10,537 nt of DNA. Origin: Candidatus Kaiserbacteria bacterium. GTDB lineage: Bacteria > Patescibacteriota > Minisyncoccia > Phycocordibacterales > UBA12088. The translations under genes and the position numbers were made by a program. Below the pieces are notes generated by a model that saw nothing but the letters and a program-made list of their open reading frames with translations, did no database searches and was not told where the DNA came from. This document shows positions 1-7,526 of this stretch, piece by piece; positions within the stretch are counted from its first letter, which is position 1; each line of letters opens with the position of its first letter. The stretch spans positions 1 through 10,537 of the forward strand of contig PWVU01000016.1 in assembly GCA_003561715.1 (NCBI GenBank), given 5' to 3'.

Positions 1-1
1 A

Positions 2-343
2 CAAGTGCGAAACGGCGAAGCCGCAACCGACCACGAGACAACGATCGGTGATCGTGTCATTAGTGGAGACACTTCCGCCGCTGCGGCACACGGGCTCCCG
101 ACGCCGGACCAGAAGCCCGCAGAGTCATCCGCCTCGCATACGGTGCAAGAGCACGAACCTGACGATGCAAAAGATGGTGCAAAAGACGCGACCCACGATG
201 GAGTTGCTTCTGAGCACATGGTCGAACAGATCGAAGAGGAAGCCGAAGCAGATCAAGATGAGTCGAAGTCTCGATCACCCTGGACGTTCATTACCGGTTT
301 ATTCAATAAATTCATTACCTATGTTGGCAGCTTTTTCTCATAA
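2..343 (+). CDS. C-terminal part of an acidic protein (5' truncated by window)
   Basis: The frame is open from the window edge to a TAA at 341-343. A GTG at position 5 could be a start, but no ribosome binding site can be judged there, and the frame is open through the preceding codon, so a gene beginning upstream is more likely. The visible 112 residues are hydrophilic and strongly acidic (runs of Glu, Asp, Ala, Ser), as in a disordered linker. They end in a short aromatic/hydrophobic amphipathic tail of about 20 residues (WTFITGLFNKF, then ITYVGSFFS). The next gene is built similarly at its end: a charged disordered stretch followed by a short amphipathic helix. This could be the end of another surface protein. 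The next gene starts 23 bases before this stop, so the two are probably co-transcribed. No function can be assigned. Confidence 0.6.
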   Translation, partial: QVRNGEAATDHETTIGDRVISGDTSAAAAHGLPTPDQKPAESSASHTVQEHEPDDAKDGAKDATHDGVASEHMVEQIEEEAEADQDESKSRSPWTFITGLFNKFITYVGSFFS

Positions 344-3300
344 TCCCCTACTTGCATCACTGCGTCGCTCTGCGCAGTCGATCGTGGCAAGTGTACTGAT
401 GTTTGGTCTGGTTTTCGCGAGCGTACCGGCACCGCTTGTGTTCGCTGATGAACTACTCGGTGCGGATGAGCCGACCGAAGTTGTTGAAATTGCCGAAGAA
501 GAAGAAGAGGAAGCGATCGAGAAATCCGAAGAAGCGCCGGAAACCGAAGAAGAAACATCTCCGTACGAAAGCCCTGTCCCGGGCGGTGAAGGTGATCAAG
601 GTACTGAAGGCGCACAAGGCAGTGAATGTGGCGAGGGCGTCGAAGGTGGCGTAGGTGAAGAGGGAACACCTGCCGCCACGCAAGATGAGGAAGAAGTGGA
701 CGGAGCGCACGGCGAACAGGGAGCGTCGTCTGAAGAGTTGGCGGATGCCGGCGAACACGGTACCTCGACCGAATCGACCGAAGAAGGGTCTGAACAGATG
801 CCGACTGAGTTCGCCACAACGTCTGACTCGACTATTGAGACCGGCGATAGCGAGATCGACGGCGACGTCTTCAACATCTCAAATACCAACACCACCAATG
901 CCGGCGTCACCAATGGCACCTCATCCGCATCAACGACCGACCAGTATGCACACGGCACCACAACTATGTCAGTTGAAAGTGAGAATGTCGGTACGACCAC
1001 CAATGATCTGTTGTTCGATTCGCAGACCGGGCAGAACGTTGGAGAGGCAAGCGGTACGTCAACTATTGATACCGGCGATTCGCGCGTGCGTATCTCGTTT
1101 GACAATGTGGTCAACACCAACATCGTCAATTCCGAAGGGTTGATGCTCTTTATGGATATGATCGGAGCTGACAGTCGTGGATTCGATCTGCGCAATACGT
1201 TCGATGATATCTTCCGTACCGATCGAATGGATGGCTTCCTTACCTCAGAAAGTACTTGTGAGCTTATCTCCTGCAGTACGACACTCGAAGAACTCTTTTC
1301 AAACAAGAATGACGCGACGATCCTTAACGATCTGATCGTGCGCTCCGGGACCGGTGAGAATGTTGCTATGGCGGGAGATGCATGCGCGGAGGTACGCACG
1401 GGTGATGTTGATGTGTCGGTTGCGGGCTTCAACATGGCAAACACCAATATAGTTGATAGTAACTATCTGCTGGTGTCGATGAACTACTTCGACGGACTCA
1501 GCGACGACATTGTATTCCCGGGCATGGAGTTCTTCACCAACATGATGAAGCGAGGATTGACACCGGGTTCGACGCTTTCGGTCGAGAACACGAATGATGC
1601 GACCGCGACCAACACGATCGAGGTGATCGGGGATACCGGAGAAAACGAAGTGCAAGGTACGAGCTCAAGCATTACAACCGGTGACGTCGATATTGATGTG
1701 CGCGTGCGCAATGATCTTAATCACAATATCTTCGGTGGTGATCACTTCTACGTGTTGATCCGTGTCTTTGGAGAATGGGATGGTGACGTATACGGCTTGC
1801 CTGAAGGACTCACGTGGCAACACACGGCAGAAGGCATTGAGATATTTGCCGATCCCGCGTATGCCTATGCAGGCGAGGGAGGCGCAACGGCGGTTGCGGG
1901 GAGCGCAGTTGCATCCGTCTCCAGTATGCTGAACGACAATGTTGCAAGAATCGACAACAATATCGGCATCTATGCACTTACCGGCAAGAATGCGGCATAC
2001 TCTGAGAACGGATGCGCAACGATCGAGACCGGCGATATCAATGTCGACCTCGGGCTTACCAACATGGCGAACACGAATGTGGTCGGCGCAAACTGGATGA
2101 GGGCATTCTTTAACATCTTTGGTAATTGGGAGGGCAATATTGCGTTTGGACGTCCCGATCTCGGTGTACTAGGACACGCAGAGTCGCTCTCTGGCGGCTA
2201 CCGACCCGACTCAATGGTTCGTTACACCTTTACCATCACTAACTTTGGTGACTCGCCGGCAACTAATATCCTACTTACACCCGACTTCAAAGAGCAGAAA
2301 CTGGCATTTCTTGAAGAAGGCGAGAACGGTGAAGAGGGCATGGTATTCCCGGTTGGCGATCTTCTCCCGGGTGAATCAATCGAGGTGACCTACGACGCGC
2401 GTGTTGCTAGCGCCGGAGCATTGCGCAATCCCCAGACGCCGATCGAACTGTTGGCAACCGTACATGCACGGGAGACCGAAAGCGACTATGAGAACAATAC
2501 TGAGCGCATTACTATTGTGGTCACCAAAGACACACGACGTAACAGTCCCACTGCGCCACACCCGTGGGCGGAAATGGGCGACAGCGAGATCGAGATCAGC
2601 AAGAAGTTGAGAACCGCGCCCACTATGCAGGCGGACGGTACGGCATCATTTGAGGTCACGATTGAGAACAATGGCGGTCCTGCCTACGAAGCACTTCTCT
2701 TTGATTTTCTCTACAACGAAAAGGGAGAGACGGTGCATAGTCAGGTGTGGGAATTGGGTACCGTTGAGCCGGGCGAAGAGATATTCGTAGCGTACGATGT
2801 GCACTTCAATGGATCGACTCCTCCGGGCACGTACACCAATCACGTGTTTATCGAAGGAAAGAACAATTACGGACGATTGCGTCTTTCGGCAGACGACAAT
2901 GCATTTGTGAGCATGGTCGCCAAGGCGGAAGTGACGATCAAGGCGATCGAGGCGGACGAAGACCTTGAGGAAGCGGTTGAGGTTGCCGAGGGGGCATACT
3001 GTGAGCAGTACTTGCTCAAGCCGATCCGTATGGGTGCACAGAACAGCATTGTCGAGGTGGCGAAACTGCAGACCTTCCTCAATCGCTTCGAGGATGCCGA
3101 GCTAGCGGTCAATGGGGTGTATGACCAAGCGACCTATGATGCCGTGCAAGTCTTCCAGATGAAATATGCGTCCGACATCTTGTATCCGTGGAGCATCACG
3201 AGTCCGACCGGCTATGTGTATCACACCACGATGAAGAAGATAAATGATATCTATTGTGAGGGTGTCCGTACGTTCCCGCTTACGCCGGCACAGATCCTAG

Positions 3301-3608
3301 AGATCGACCGCTTCAAGATGCGTCCCGAGGAGTTTGGTGATGTGGGCGGCTTGGTCGATGATCTCTTGATCGGCATGGAGCCGACGCGCACAGATTCGGA
3401 TGGTGACCGTCTTGCGGAAGCCGGTAAACCGGAAGAGGTGGAAGAACGTAGCTCACAAACCGCTAGTGTATCCGATGCGGCAAAAGCGGCTCGCGAAGCA
3501 TCTCAGTCAATAAGAGAGCGCCTGCGCGAGCGCATGGAACAACTAATGAACTGGGTATCGCTCAAGTACCGCGACGCACGCTTCTCACTACTCAGCAAGC
3601 GCGACTAG
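321..3608 (+). CDS. Large secreted repeat protein with peptidoglycan-binding-like domain
   Basis: Predicted 1095-residue cell-surface protein. The frame is open from 48, but ATG 321 is chosen because it gives a proper signal peptide: Arg15-Arg16, a hydrophobic core to about residue 41, and a likely cleavage after VFA (42). Residues 43-170 are Glu/Gly-rich and look disordered, with a short Gly-X-Y-like stretch (91-116). Residues 171 to about 605 carry five divergent repeats centred on TGD and NTN motifs. Residues 630-734 and 757-874 resemble CARDB/DUF11-type beta sandwiches, with phrases such as FTITNFGDSPA and VTIENNGGPA. Residues 893-981 resemble a peptidoglycan-binding domain (LQTFLN, VNGVYDQATYDAV, FQ) bracketed by Cys894 and Cys979, which might form a disulfide. 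The tail is charged and ends in an amphipathic helix. Inference: a stalked protein attached to the cell wall; the ligand of the repeats is unknown. No Shine-Dalgarno sequence precedes 321, so coupling to the upstream gene is plausible. I recognise no named family for the whole protein. Confidence 0.88.
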   Translation: MLAAFSHNPLLASLRRSAQSIVASVLMFGLVFASVPAPLVFADELLGADEPTEVVEIAEEEEEEAIEKSEEAPETEEETSPYESPVPGGEGDQGTEGAQGSECGEGVEGGVGEEGTPAATQDEEEVDGAHGEQGASSEELADAGEHGTSTESTEEGSEQMPTEFATTSDSTIETGDSEIDGDVFNISNTNTTNAGVTNGTSSASTTDQYAHGTTTMSVESENVGTTTNDLLFDSQTGQNVGEASGTSTIDTGDSRVRISFDNVVNTNIVNSEGLMLFMDMIGADSRGFDLRNTFDDIFRTDRMDGFLTSESTCELISCSTTLEELFSNKNDATILNDLIVRSGTGENVAMAGDACAEVRTGDVDVSVAGFNMANTNIVDSNYLLVSMNYFDGLSDDIVFPGMEFFTNMMKRGLTPGSTLSVENTNDATATNTIEVIGDTGENEVQGTSSSITTGDVDIDVRVRNDLNHNIFGGDHFYVLIRVFGEWDGDVYGLPEGLTWQHTAEGIEIFADPAYAYAGEGGATAVAGSAVASVSSMLNDNVARIDNNIGIYALTGKNAAYSENGCATIETGDINVDLGLTNMANTNVVGANWMRAFFNIFGNWEGNIAFGRPDLGVLGHAESLSGGYRPDSMVRYTFTITNFGDSPATNILLTPDFKEQKLAFLEEGENGEEGMVFPVGDLLPGESIEVTYDARVASAGALRNPQTPIELLATVHARETESDYENNTERITIVVTKDTRRNSPTAPHPWAEMGDSEIEISKKLRTAPTMQADGTASFEVTIENNGGPAYEALLFDFLYNEKGETVHSQVWELGTVEPGEEIFVAYDVHFNGSTPPGTYTNHVFIEGKNNYGRLRLSADDNAFVSMVAKAEVTIKAIEADEDLEEAVEVAEGAYCEQYLLKPIRMGAQNSIVEVAKLQTFLNRFEDAELAVNGVYDQATYDAVQVFQMKYASDILYPWSITSPTGYVYHTTMKKINDIYCEGVRTFPLTPAQILEIDRFKMRPEEFGDVGGLVDDLLIGMEPTRTDSDGDRLAEAGKPEEVEERSSQTASVSDAAKAAREASQSIRERLRERMEQLMNWVSLKYRDARFSLLSKRD
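831..2140 (+). repeat. Five divergent protein-level TGD/NTN repeats
   Basis: Within the large secreted protein, units have their TGD segment at residues of about 171, 248, 358, 451 and 567 (nucleotides 831, 1062, 1392, 1671, 2019). The last four units start near 972, 1299, 1575 and 1920. Each runs: Asn-rich strand, a TG[EQK]N turn, a short segment, [VI]-x-TGD, alternating polar/hydrophobic residues, an N-x-[AV]-N-T-N-x-V turn (degenerate in unit 4), then an aromatic stretch such as FFNIFGNWEGN. Unit 1 is partial. Spacing varies (77, 110, 93 and 116 residues). DNA identity between units is low, so these are old repeats and not a recent tandem expansion. The alternating pattern with Asn/Gly turns suggests a beta-solenoid or beta-sandwich array (inference). 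Confidence 0.7.
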
Positions 3609-3699
3609 GGAAGAGGGGTGAGATAAAAGCGTAAAGAGTAAAAAGAGTAATAGCAACAACAAAACAGAAGCGGTGGGTGAGATGGTATTCACACCTCGC

Positions 3700-3722
3700 A
3701 GGGCGCGCCGAAGGCGCGCCCT
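3700..3722 (+). terminator. GC-rich hairpin after the large surface gene
   Basis: Two perfect 10-base arms, AGGGCGCGCC and GGCGCGCCCT, are separated by GAA. The hairpin lies 92 bases after the stop at 3608 and about 45 bases before the next promoter. Its position suits a transcription terminator for the surface-protein operon. No T-run follows on either strand, so it may instead be a transcript-stabilising hairpin. Confidence 0.5.
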
Positions 3723-3765
3723 TGTGCTCCCCGCGTTTCGTCAATGATGATACACGCTATTTTTG

Positions 3766-3774
3766 TGCTATACT
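3766..3774 (+). promoter_or_regulatory. Extended -10 promoter giving a near-leaderless mRNA
   Basis: TGCTATACT matches the extended -10 form TGnTATAAT at five of six hexamer positions. No good -35 box is seen 16-18 bases upstream, as is common for extended -10 promoters. The hexamer ends 6 bases before ATG 3781, so the transcript should start at or within a base or two of the initiation codon. This supports 3781, and not the in-frame ATG at 3763, as the start of the nucleotidyltransferase gene. Confidence 0.55.
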
Positions 3775-3780
3775 CGCTCT

Positions 3781-4072
3781 ATGCAGATACAAGATATCCA
3801 ACAAACCATACGTCCGATCTTGGAGCGATATGGTGTACGGCGTGCATCGGTGTTCGGTTCGGTTGCGCGTAATGAGGCTCGTGCCGATAGTGATATCGAT
3901 ATAGTCGTCGAACTGGGCACTCCCATGCATGGGACTTATTGCGTACACGCGACTTGCGCGAGAGCTGGAAGAAGCACTCGGTCGTTCGGTCGATCTGGTA
4001 ACACCTTCGAGTATCAATGCGCACCTGCGTCCCCATATCGAGCGCGATCTCACACCTGTGTATGAAAAATGA
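3781..4072 (+). pseudogene. mntA: MntA-type minimal nucleotidyltransferase antitoxin, frameshifted
   Basis: Residues 1-50 form the core of a minimal nucleotidyltransferase: GSVARNEARADSDIDIVVEL carries the GS-x10-DxD active site (G26, S27, D38, D40). At GGG 3931-3933 the frame shifts. Removing one G restores a typical C-terminal half (ARELEEALGRSVDLVTPSS, then an IERD segment) ending at TGA 4070-4072, giving 96 residues, normal for the family. Without the correction the frame runs on as unrelated sequence to 4065. In characterised HepT/MntA (type VII) systems this enzyme neutralises the HEPN toxin by transferring AMP to a tyrosine of the toxin. Here the catalytic residues survive but the second half is out of frame. 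The HEPN remnant follows, overlapping by 11 bases. A single-base sequencing or assembly error is an alternative, but the partner gene is also broken. Confidence 0.82.
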
Positions 4073-4413
4073 TAGCGTATATATCTCGCAAATCACTGAC
4101 GCGATCCGCAAAGTAGAGCTGTTCATCGACTCTCAGACAAAAAACGACTTCATGGATGATCTAAAAACACAAAGCGCTATCATCATGCAGTTGGCGCTTA
4201 TCGGAGAATTGGCAAAACGTGTCTCAGACGAGACAAAGAAACATCGAGACAAAGAAACATATCGACCTGCCGTGGAAAGACATTGCAGGTTTCCGTGATA
4301 GAGCTATACACGATTACTACCATATTGACCTAGAGATAGTCTGGTAAACCATCATTGATGATGTGCCGGTACTTAAAGAAGCACTATTGCAGTATACGGA
4401 AGAAGATACTTAA
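4062..4413 (+). pseudogene. hepT: HepT-type HEPN RNase toxin (DUF86), broken twice
   Basis: ATG 4062 begins a helical HEPN protein (ITDAIRKVELFIDSQTKNDF ..., QLALIGELAKRVS). A 16-bp tandem duplication at 4229-4260 shifts the frame; skipping one copy continues with HIDLPWKDIAGFRDRAIHDY, then YHIDLEIVW. That contains the R-x4-H-x-Y motif of HepT RNases (Arg codon 4294, His 4309, Tyr 4315). The Tyr is the residue AMPylated by MntA in studied systems. A second lesion, TAA at 4345-4347, then interrupts codon 90 of 111; the frame resumes with TIIDDVPVLKEALLQY and ends at TAA 4411-4413. As it stands, translation from 4062 runs out of frame after the duplication and stops at 4298 before reaching the active site, so no toxin should be made. 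The reconstructed length of 111 fits the family. Confidence 0.82.
4229..4260 (+). repeat. Perfect 16-bp tandem duplication in the HEPN remnant
   Basis: CGAGACAAAGAAACAT occurs at 4229-4244 and again immediately at 4245-4260. Sixteen is not a multiple of three, so the second copy causes the frameshift that disables the HEPN gene. The reading frame of the family resumes exactly after the second copy. Identical copies suggest a recent slippage-type event. Confidence 0.95.
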
Positions 4414-4472
4414 GAAGTTTTGAAAGCGCGCCCTGCGGCTATCTCCTGATTTCTGCTCATACATCCCACACT

Positions 4473-4507
4473 TGTAACACGTTAGACGGTCGCTTATTGT
4501 GTTACAA
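4473..4507 (+). repeat. 35-bp dispersed repeat with inverted ends, copy 1
   Basis: The element begins TGTAACAC and ends GTGTTACA (8-bp inverted ends, 9 bp here counting T4472 with A4507), enclosing an 18-base centre (GTTAGACGG, then TCGCTTATT). An identical copy lies at 7527-7561 in the same orientation; flanking sequence differs on both sides. The 249 bp from the HEPN remnant to the peptidase gene hold this element and no convincing gene. It could be a recombination site, a small REP-like element or a regulatory hairpin. Confidence 0.85.
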
Positions 4508-4662
4508 TAACGAGAGTGTGCATCAATGAAAGCGCTCCCCGCCGCATTGCCGGTACCATTTGTGTCGGTGATGACGCTCCATTGAGAGCCGATCCATTTA
4601 TGCTGGCCGTGAGTTATACACAGCCACTCTCTTTCCCTATGATGGTATGTATGCATATATAG

Positions 4663-6663
4663 ATGTATATCAATTATTCTCACATGCGTATGGGGAAACC
4701 GCATTCTAGAAGAGTTTGTCGCAAGACGTTATGTATAAGTGTAGCGGTTGGCATGCTTGCGTACAGCATGCCTTTGTTGTTTTCGCAAGCGCAGTCGGTC
4801 GATGCGAGATACGATCCCGGTTCGTACTCTCTTGTGTGGTACACGCCCGAATCATACGATGCGGATACGGGTGAAAGTACTCCTGCCGTTATTCATGAGA
4901 CATTTCAGCACGAAGGCACCTATCAGATATCGCTCGAAGAAGAACACTCACTCTATATCAATCATCCTCCAAGTGTAGGAGGAGTAGCAGGCATGCTGTA
5001 TGTGGTATCCGCCGATGGAGAGCGAGCGCTAGTACACCAAACGTCCTCGTTTGTACCATCAGCGTTTCAGTTTACACAAGAAGGTGTCTACGAACTCGAC
5101 ATCTACGAAGAGCAATTGTTCGTCACACAAGCTGACACTTGGTGGCGGGAGTTGTTAGGCGTGTTCGTGCCACGCGCACATGCCGCACCATCGGGGCAGT
5201 ATCTGGCAACACTGCAGTTTGAGATCGAAGATGCCGATGCGCCAACAGCTCCTGCGCCCACATGCCAGATGAGGGCAGAGCCATCACAGATCTTCCATGG
5301 CGAAAGTGCGACGCTCATATGGAACAGCGAGCACGCGGGTATTACCGTGATCGACCAAGGGGTTGGCTTAGTCCATATCTTTGGAGCGTATGCCGTCACA
5401 CCTACCAGTGAGACCACTTACACCGCTACGTTTGTGGGCTTAGGGGGACGGGTGACGTGTAGTACGACCGTAACCCCCGTGCAGGGTCCCATACAAGAAC
5501 TCACGCTTCACCAGCGTGCGGCACAAAACGCACGATTACTGGTCAATCAACCGGATGCGTACCTCTGGGGCGGTAAGGGGTGGGATTTTGTGCTGAATGA
5601 GTACACTACCGCCGAGCGCATACTCGATGGGTATATGTATTACAACGCCGCCGAAGGCATGGCCACTTCAGGCGTTGGAGTGGATTGTTCCGGACTCATT
5701 AAGTGGGCGTACAACCGAGCGAATGACCCTTCACGGCATTTTACACGCAATTACATTCGCTACGAGAGCGCAGATGGACAATCGCGATTACACCAATCCG
5801 TGCCGGTTGCCGCCGATGCACTGGCACCGGGCGACGCACTGTTCTTTGACTGGAATAATAATGGTCGTATAGATCATGTGGCGATGTATGTGGGAGACAG
5901 TGGTGGGTATGATGTGGTGAATGCGAGTAGTGAAGATGTGGGAATCGAACCGCAAAAAATAGCTGAGTACTCCCAAGTTTCTGGCTTTAAAGGATTTCGT
6001 CGCCCCATTCCCGGCGAAATAGCATTACTTATACGCGCCGCCTCTCCGGTCGGATTGATCGTAACGGACCCAGATGGGAACACCATTGATGCCACTACCA
6101 TCATTCCTTCAGATGAAGAGTTTCTGCGAGAGATACCGGGAGAATTGTACTACGTCCAACAGACGCGCGGGCATGATGGATCACCGGAAGACTACGTCTA
6201 CGCGCCACGCGTGAAAGAGGGTGCGTATCGAGTGCAAATCGTTCCCGATCCGGACGCCTCTCCTGACGCGACGTATTCACTTACCTTTTCAGTGCATGAC
6301 GAAGAGCAGATGCTTGTTGCTAATGAACCTCTGCATACCATACCCGAGGGAGGGTTTTTGGTTGTTGTGGCAAACGAGACGGTGGTTGAAGCGGTTGAGT
6401 TGAGCGCTGCTTCATTGCTTACACAATTGCGCATGCGCAGTGAGGAGCTTGAAGCGAGGCCGCAAGCACTCAAGAATCGCTTGCTCGCCGGCATACGCAC
6501 GATCGAAAACCATGTATCACGAGAAAGAATGACACCGGCGATAGCTCAGCTGAACGCGATGCGCCGATTCGTAGAAATACGCCGAGGGTCGGGTATAGCC
6601 GAGCATGATGCCGATATCCTTGTTTCGCTTCTAGATGAACTCCTGCTACTATTCAATGCATGA
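4663..6663 (+). CDS. Secreted NlpC/P60-type cysteine peptidase with Ig-like module
   Basis: Probable peptidoglycan-cleaving enzyme of 666 residues, exported by an N-terminal signal peptide (basic HSRRVCRK, hydrophobic core, cleavage near residue 43-48). The longest frame begins at 4663, but in-frame ATGs at 4684 and 4690 sit closer to the signal peptide and none has a Shine-Dalgarno sequence, so the start is uncertain. Domains: a beta-rich N-terminal region (about 50-185), an Ig-like module with paired cysteines (C201, C266; TSETTYTATF), then an NlpC/P60-like catalytic domain (about 281-448) with DCSG nucleophile Cys342, His405 in IDHVAMYVGD and Asn420 in VVNAS as the likely triad. A beta domain (SPVGLIVTDPDGN) and a helical tail of about 80 residues resembling FIMAH modules follow. 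Its stop overlaps the next gene's start as ATGA. The residues expected for catalysis are present. The target bond and whether it acts on self or host wall cannot be seen. Confidence 0.88.
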   Translation: MYINYSHMRMGKPHSRRVCRKTLCISVAVGMLAYSMPLLFSQAQSVDARYDPGSYSLVWYTPESYDADTGESTPAVIHETFQHEGTYQISLEEEHSLYINHPPSVGGVAGMLYVVSADGERALVHQTSSFVPSAFQFTQEGVYELDIYEEQLFVTQADTWWRELLGVFVPRAHAAPSGQYLATLQFEIEDADAPTAPAPTCQMRAEPSQIFHGESATLIWNSEHAGITVIDQGVGLVHIFGAYAVTPTSETTYTATFVGLGGRVTCSTTVTPVQGPIQELTLHQRAAQNARLLVNQPDAYLWGGKGWDFVLNEYTTAERILDGYMYYNAAEGMATSGVGVDCSGLIKWAYNRANDPSRHFTRNYIRYESADGQSRLHQSVPVAADALAPGDALFFDWNNNGRIDHVAMYVGDSGGYDVVNASSEDVGIEPQKIAEYSQVSGFKGFRRPIPGEIALLIRAASPVGLIVTDPDGNTIDATTIIPSDEEFLREIPGELYYVQQTRGHDGSPEDYVYAPRVKEGAYRVQIVPDPDASPDATYSLTFSVHDEEQMLVANEPLHTIPEGGFLVVVANETVVEAVELSAASLLTQLRMRSEELEARPQALKNRLLAGIRTIENHVSRERMTPAIAQLNAMRRFVEIRRGSGIAEHDADILVSLLDELLLLFNA

Positions 6664-7241
6664 AATGGGTACTGATTGCAGGGTCGGGTATAGTTGCGCT
6701 GATTGCGGTCATCCTGGTGCGGACCCATACAATACCTCCGGAAAGCGAAACGGGCTTCGAGGAGGAGACGTTTGTTGTGCAAGAAAGGGAAGCAGAGCCG
6801 ACCGTGTCATCCGGCATGTCAGAGGTGACGATTGAGCCCTCGCCGGGTACGCAGATATATCACAACAAGGAGTGGGGATTTGCGTTTGAATATCCGGAGG
6901 GGTGGAAAATACGCGAGAATGTGATTATGGCGGTAACGAGTTTGTTTAGTGTGTATGTTGAGCCGGAGCAAGGGAAGCATTTGCCAAGACCCGTATTTAT
7001 AAATGTGGTAACAAGTGATTGGGGCAAATTGGTGATCAGCAGGAGATCAGAAGAAAGGATCAAAGATCAAGTAAAGGTGGGAGGAATGCTGGCGCACAGA
7101 CACGAATCATCTGATATGAGCATACCTATGGAAAGCTACTTTCTCCCGGTTAATGACACCTACTGGATCAACATCGCCGGCAAGCATGAGTACGAAGACG
7201 TGCTTGAGCAGGTCGTCTCATCGTTTCGGTTTATTGAGTAG
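6660..7241 (+). CDS. Membrane-anchored PsbP-like protein
   Basis: A 193-residue protein starting in an ATGA overlap with the peptidase stop, so translation is probably coupled and the products are made together. Residues 2-20 form a single hydrophobic segment with no lipobox cysteine, so it is likely an uncleaved membrane anchor with the rest outside. A Glu/Pro-rich linker (about 24-63) leads to a domain at 67-193 that starts YHNKEWGFAFEYPEGWKI and ends VVSSFRFIE. This opening (aromatic, G-F, EYP-x-x-W) and closing (SSF-x-F) are typical of PsbP-like domains in bacterial envelope proteins. Outside photosystems, PsbP-like domains have no settled function; a binding or accessory role with the peptidase is inferred from coupling only. 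No catalytic residues are recognisable. Confidence 0.82.
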   Translation: MKWVLIAGSGIVALIAVILVRTHTIPPESETGFEEETFVVQEREAEPTVSSGMSEVTIEPSPGTQIYHNKEWGFAFEYPEGWKIRENVIMAVTSLFSVYVEPEQGKHLPRPVFINVVTSDWGKLVISRRSEERIKDQVKVGGMLAHRHESSDMSIPMESYFLPVNDTYWINIAGKHEYEDVLEQVVSSFRFIE

Positions 7242-7526
7242 GGTCACATACACCGCATGAAGGCGGAAAAATCGGTACATCTGCGGGCACTTCCGTATGT
7301 GCGGCTTTGCTTTCTATAGCCAGTAGTATCGTGAAGTATATGAAAAGTATCGGGTAGTTCGATCTTCCGACAGTCGAACAGATATATATCAGAGTCGGAA
7401 TTACGACCTTATTTTCTCAACGAGTAGGAAGGTGTAAGAGTCTGTACCTTCGATCAACTATCGCCGTCGCCAAGTTGGCGGTGAGTGCTTCTGAACCAAC
7501 CTCTCTGTCCCAATCTACCCATCACC

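Noticed and set aside
48..320. Upstream extension of the large surface protein frame
   Set aside because: The extension has Arg/Pro/Ser-rich shadow composition, lies entirely inside the previous gene in another frame, and would bury the signal peptide.
596..1447. 283-residue minus-strand frame opposite the surface protein
   Set aside because: It is a shadow: Ser/Val/Pro-rich antisense of the acidic stalk and first repeats, with no motif.
4473..4507. Integron attC site
   Set aside because: The repeat contains GTTAGAC, which fits GTTRRRY, but there is no partner RYYYAAC at the required position and no long imperfect stem, and no integrase is seen.
4614..4622. DnaA box TTATACACA, possible replication origin
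   Set aside because: It is a single match with no cluster of boxes, no AT-rich unwinding element and no dnaA or dnaN nearby, so chance is likely.
4384..4704. 106-residue minus-strand frame
   Set aside because: It covers the end of the HEPN remnant and the 35-bp repeat, has no recognisable motif, and its composition (many His, Arg, Cys) is unlike the real proteins here.
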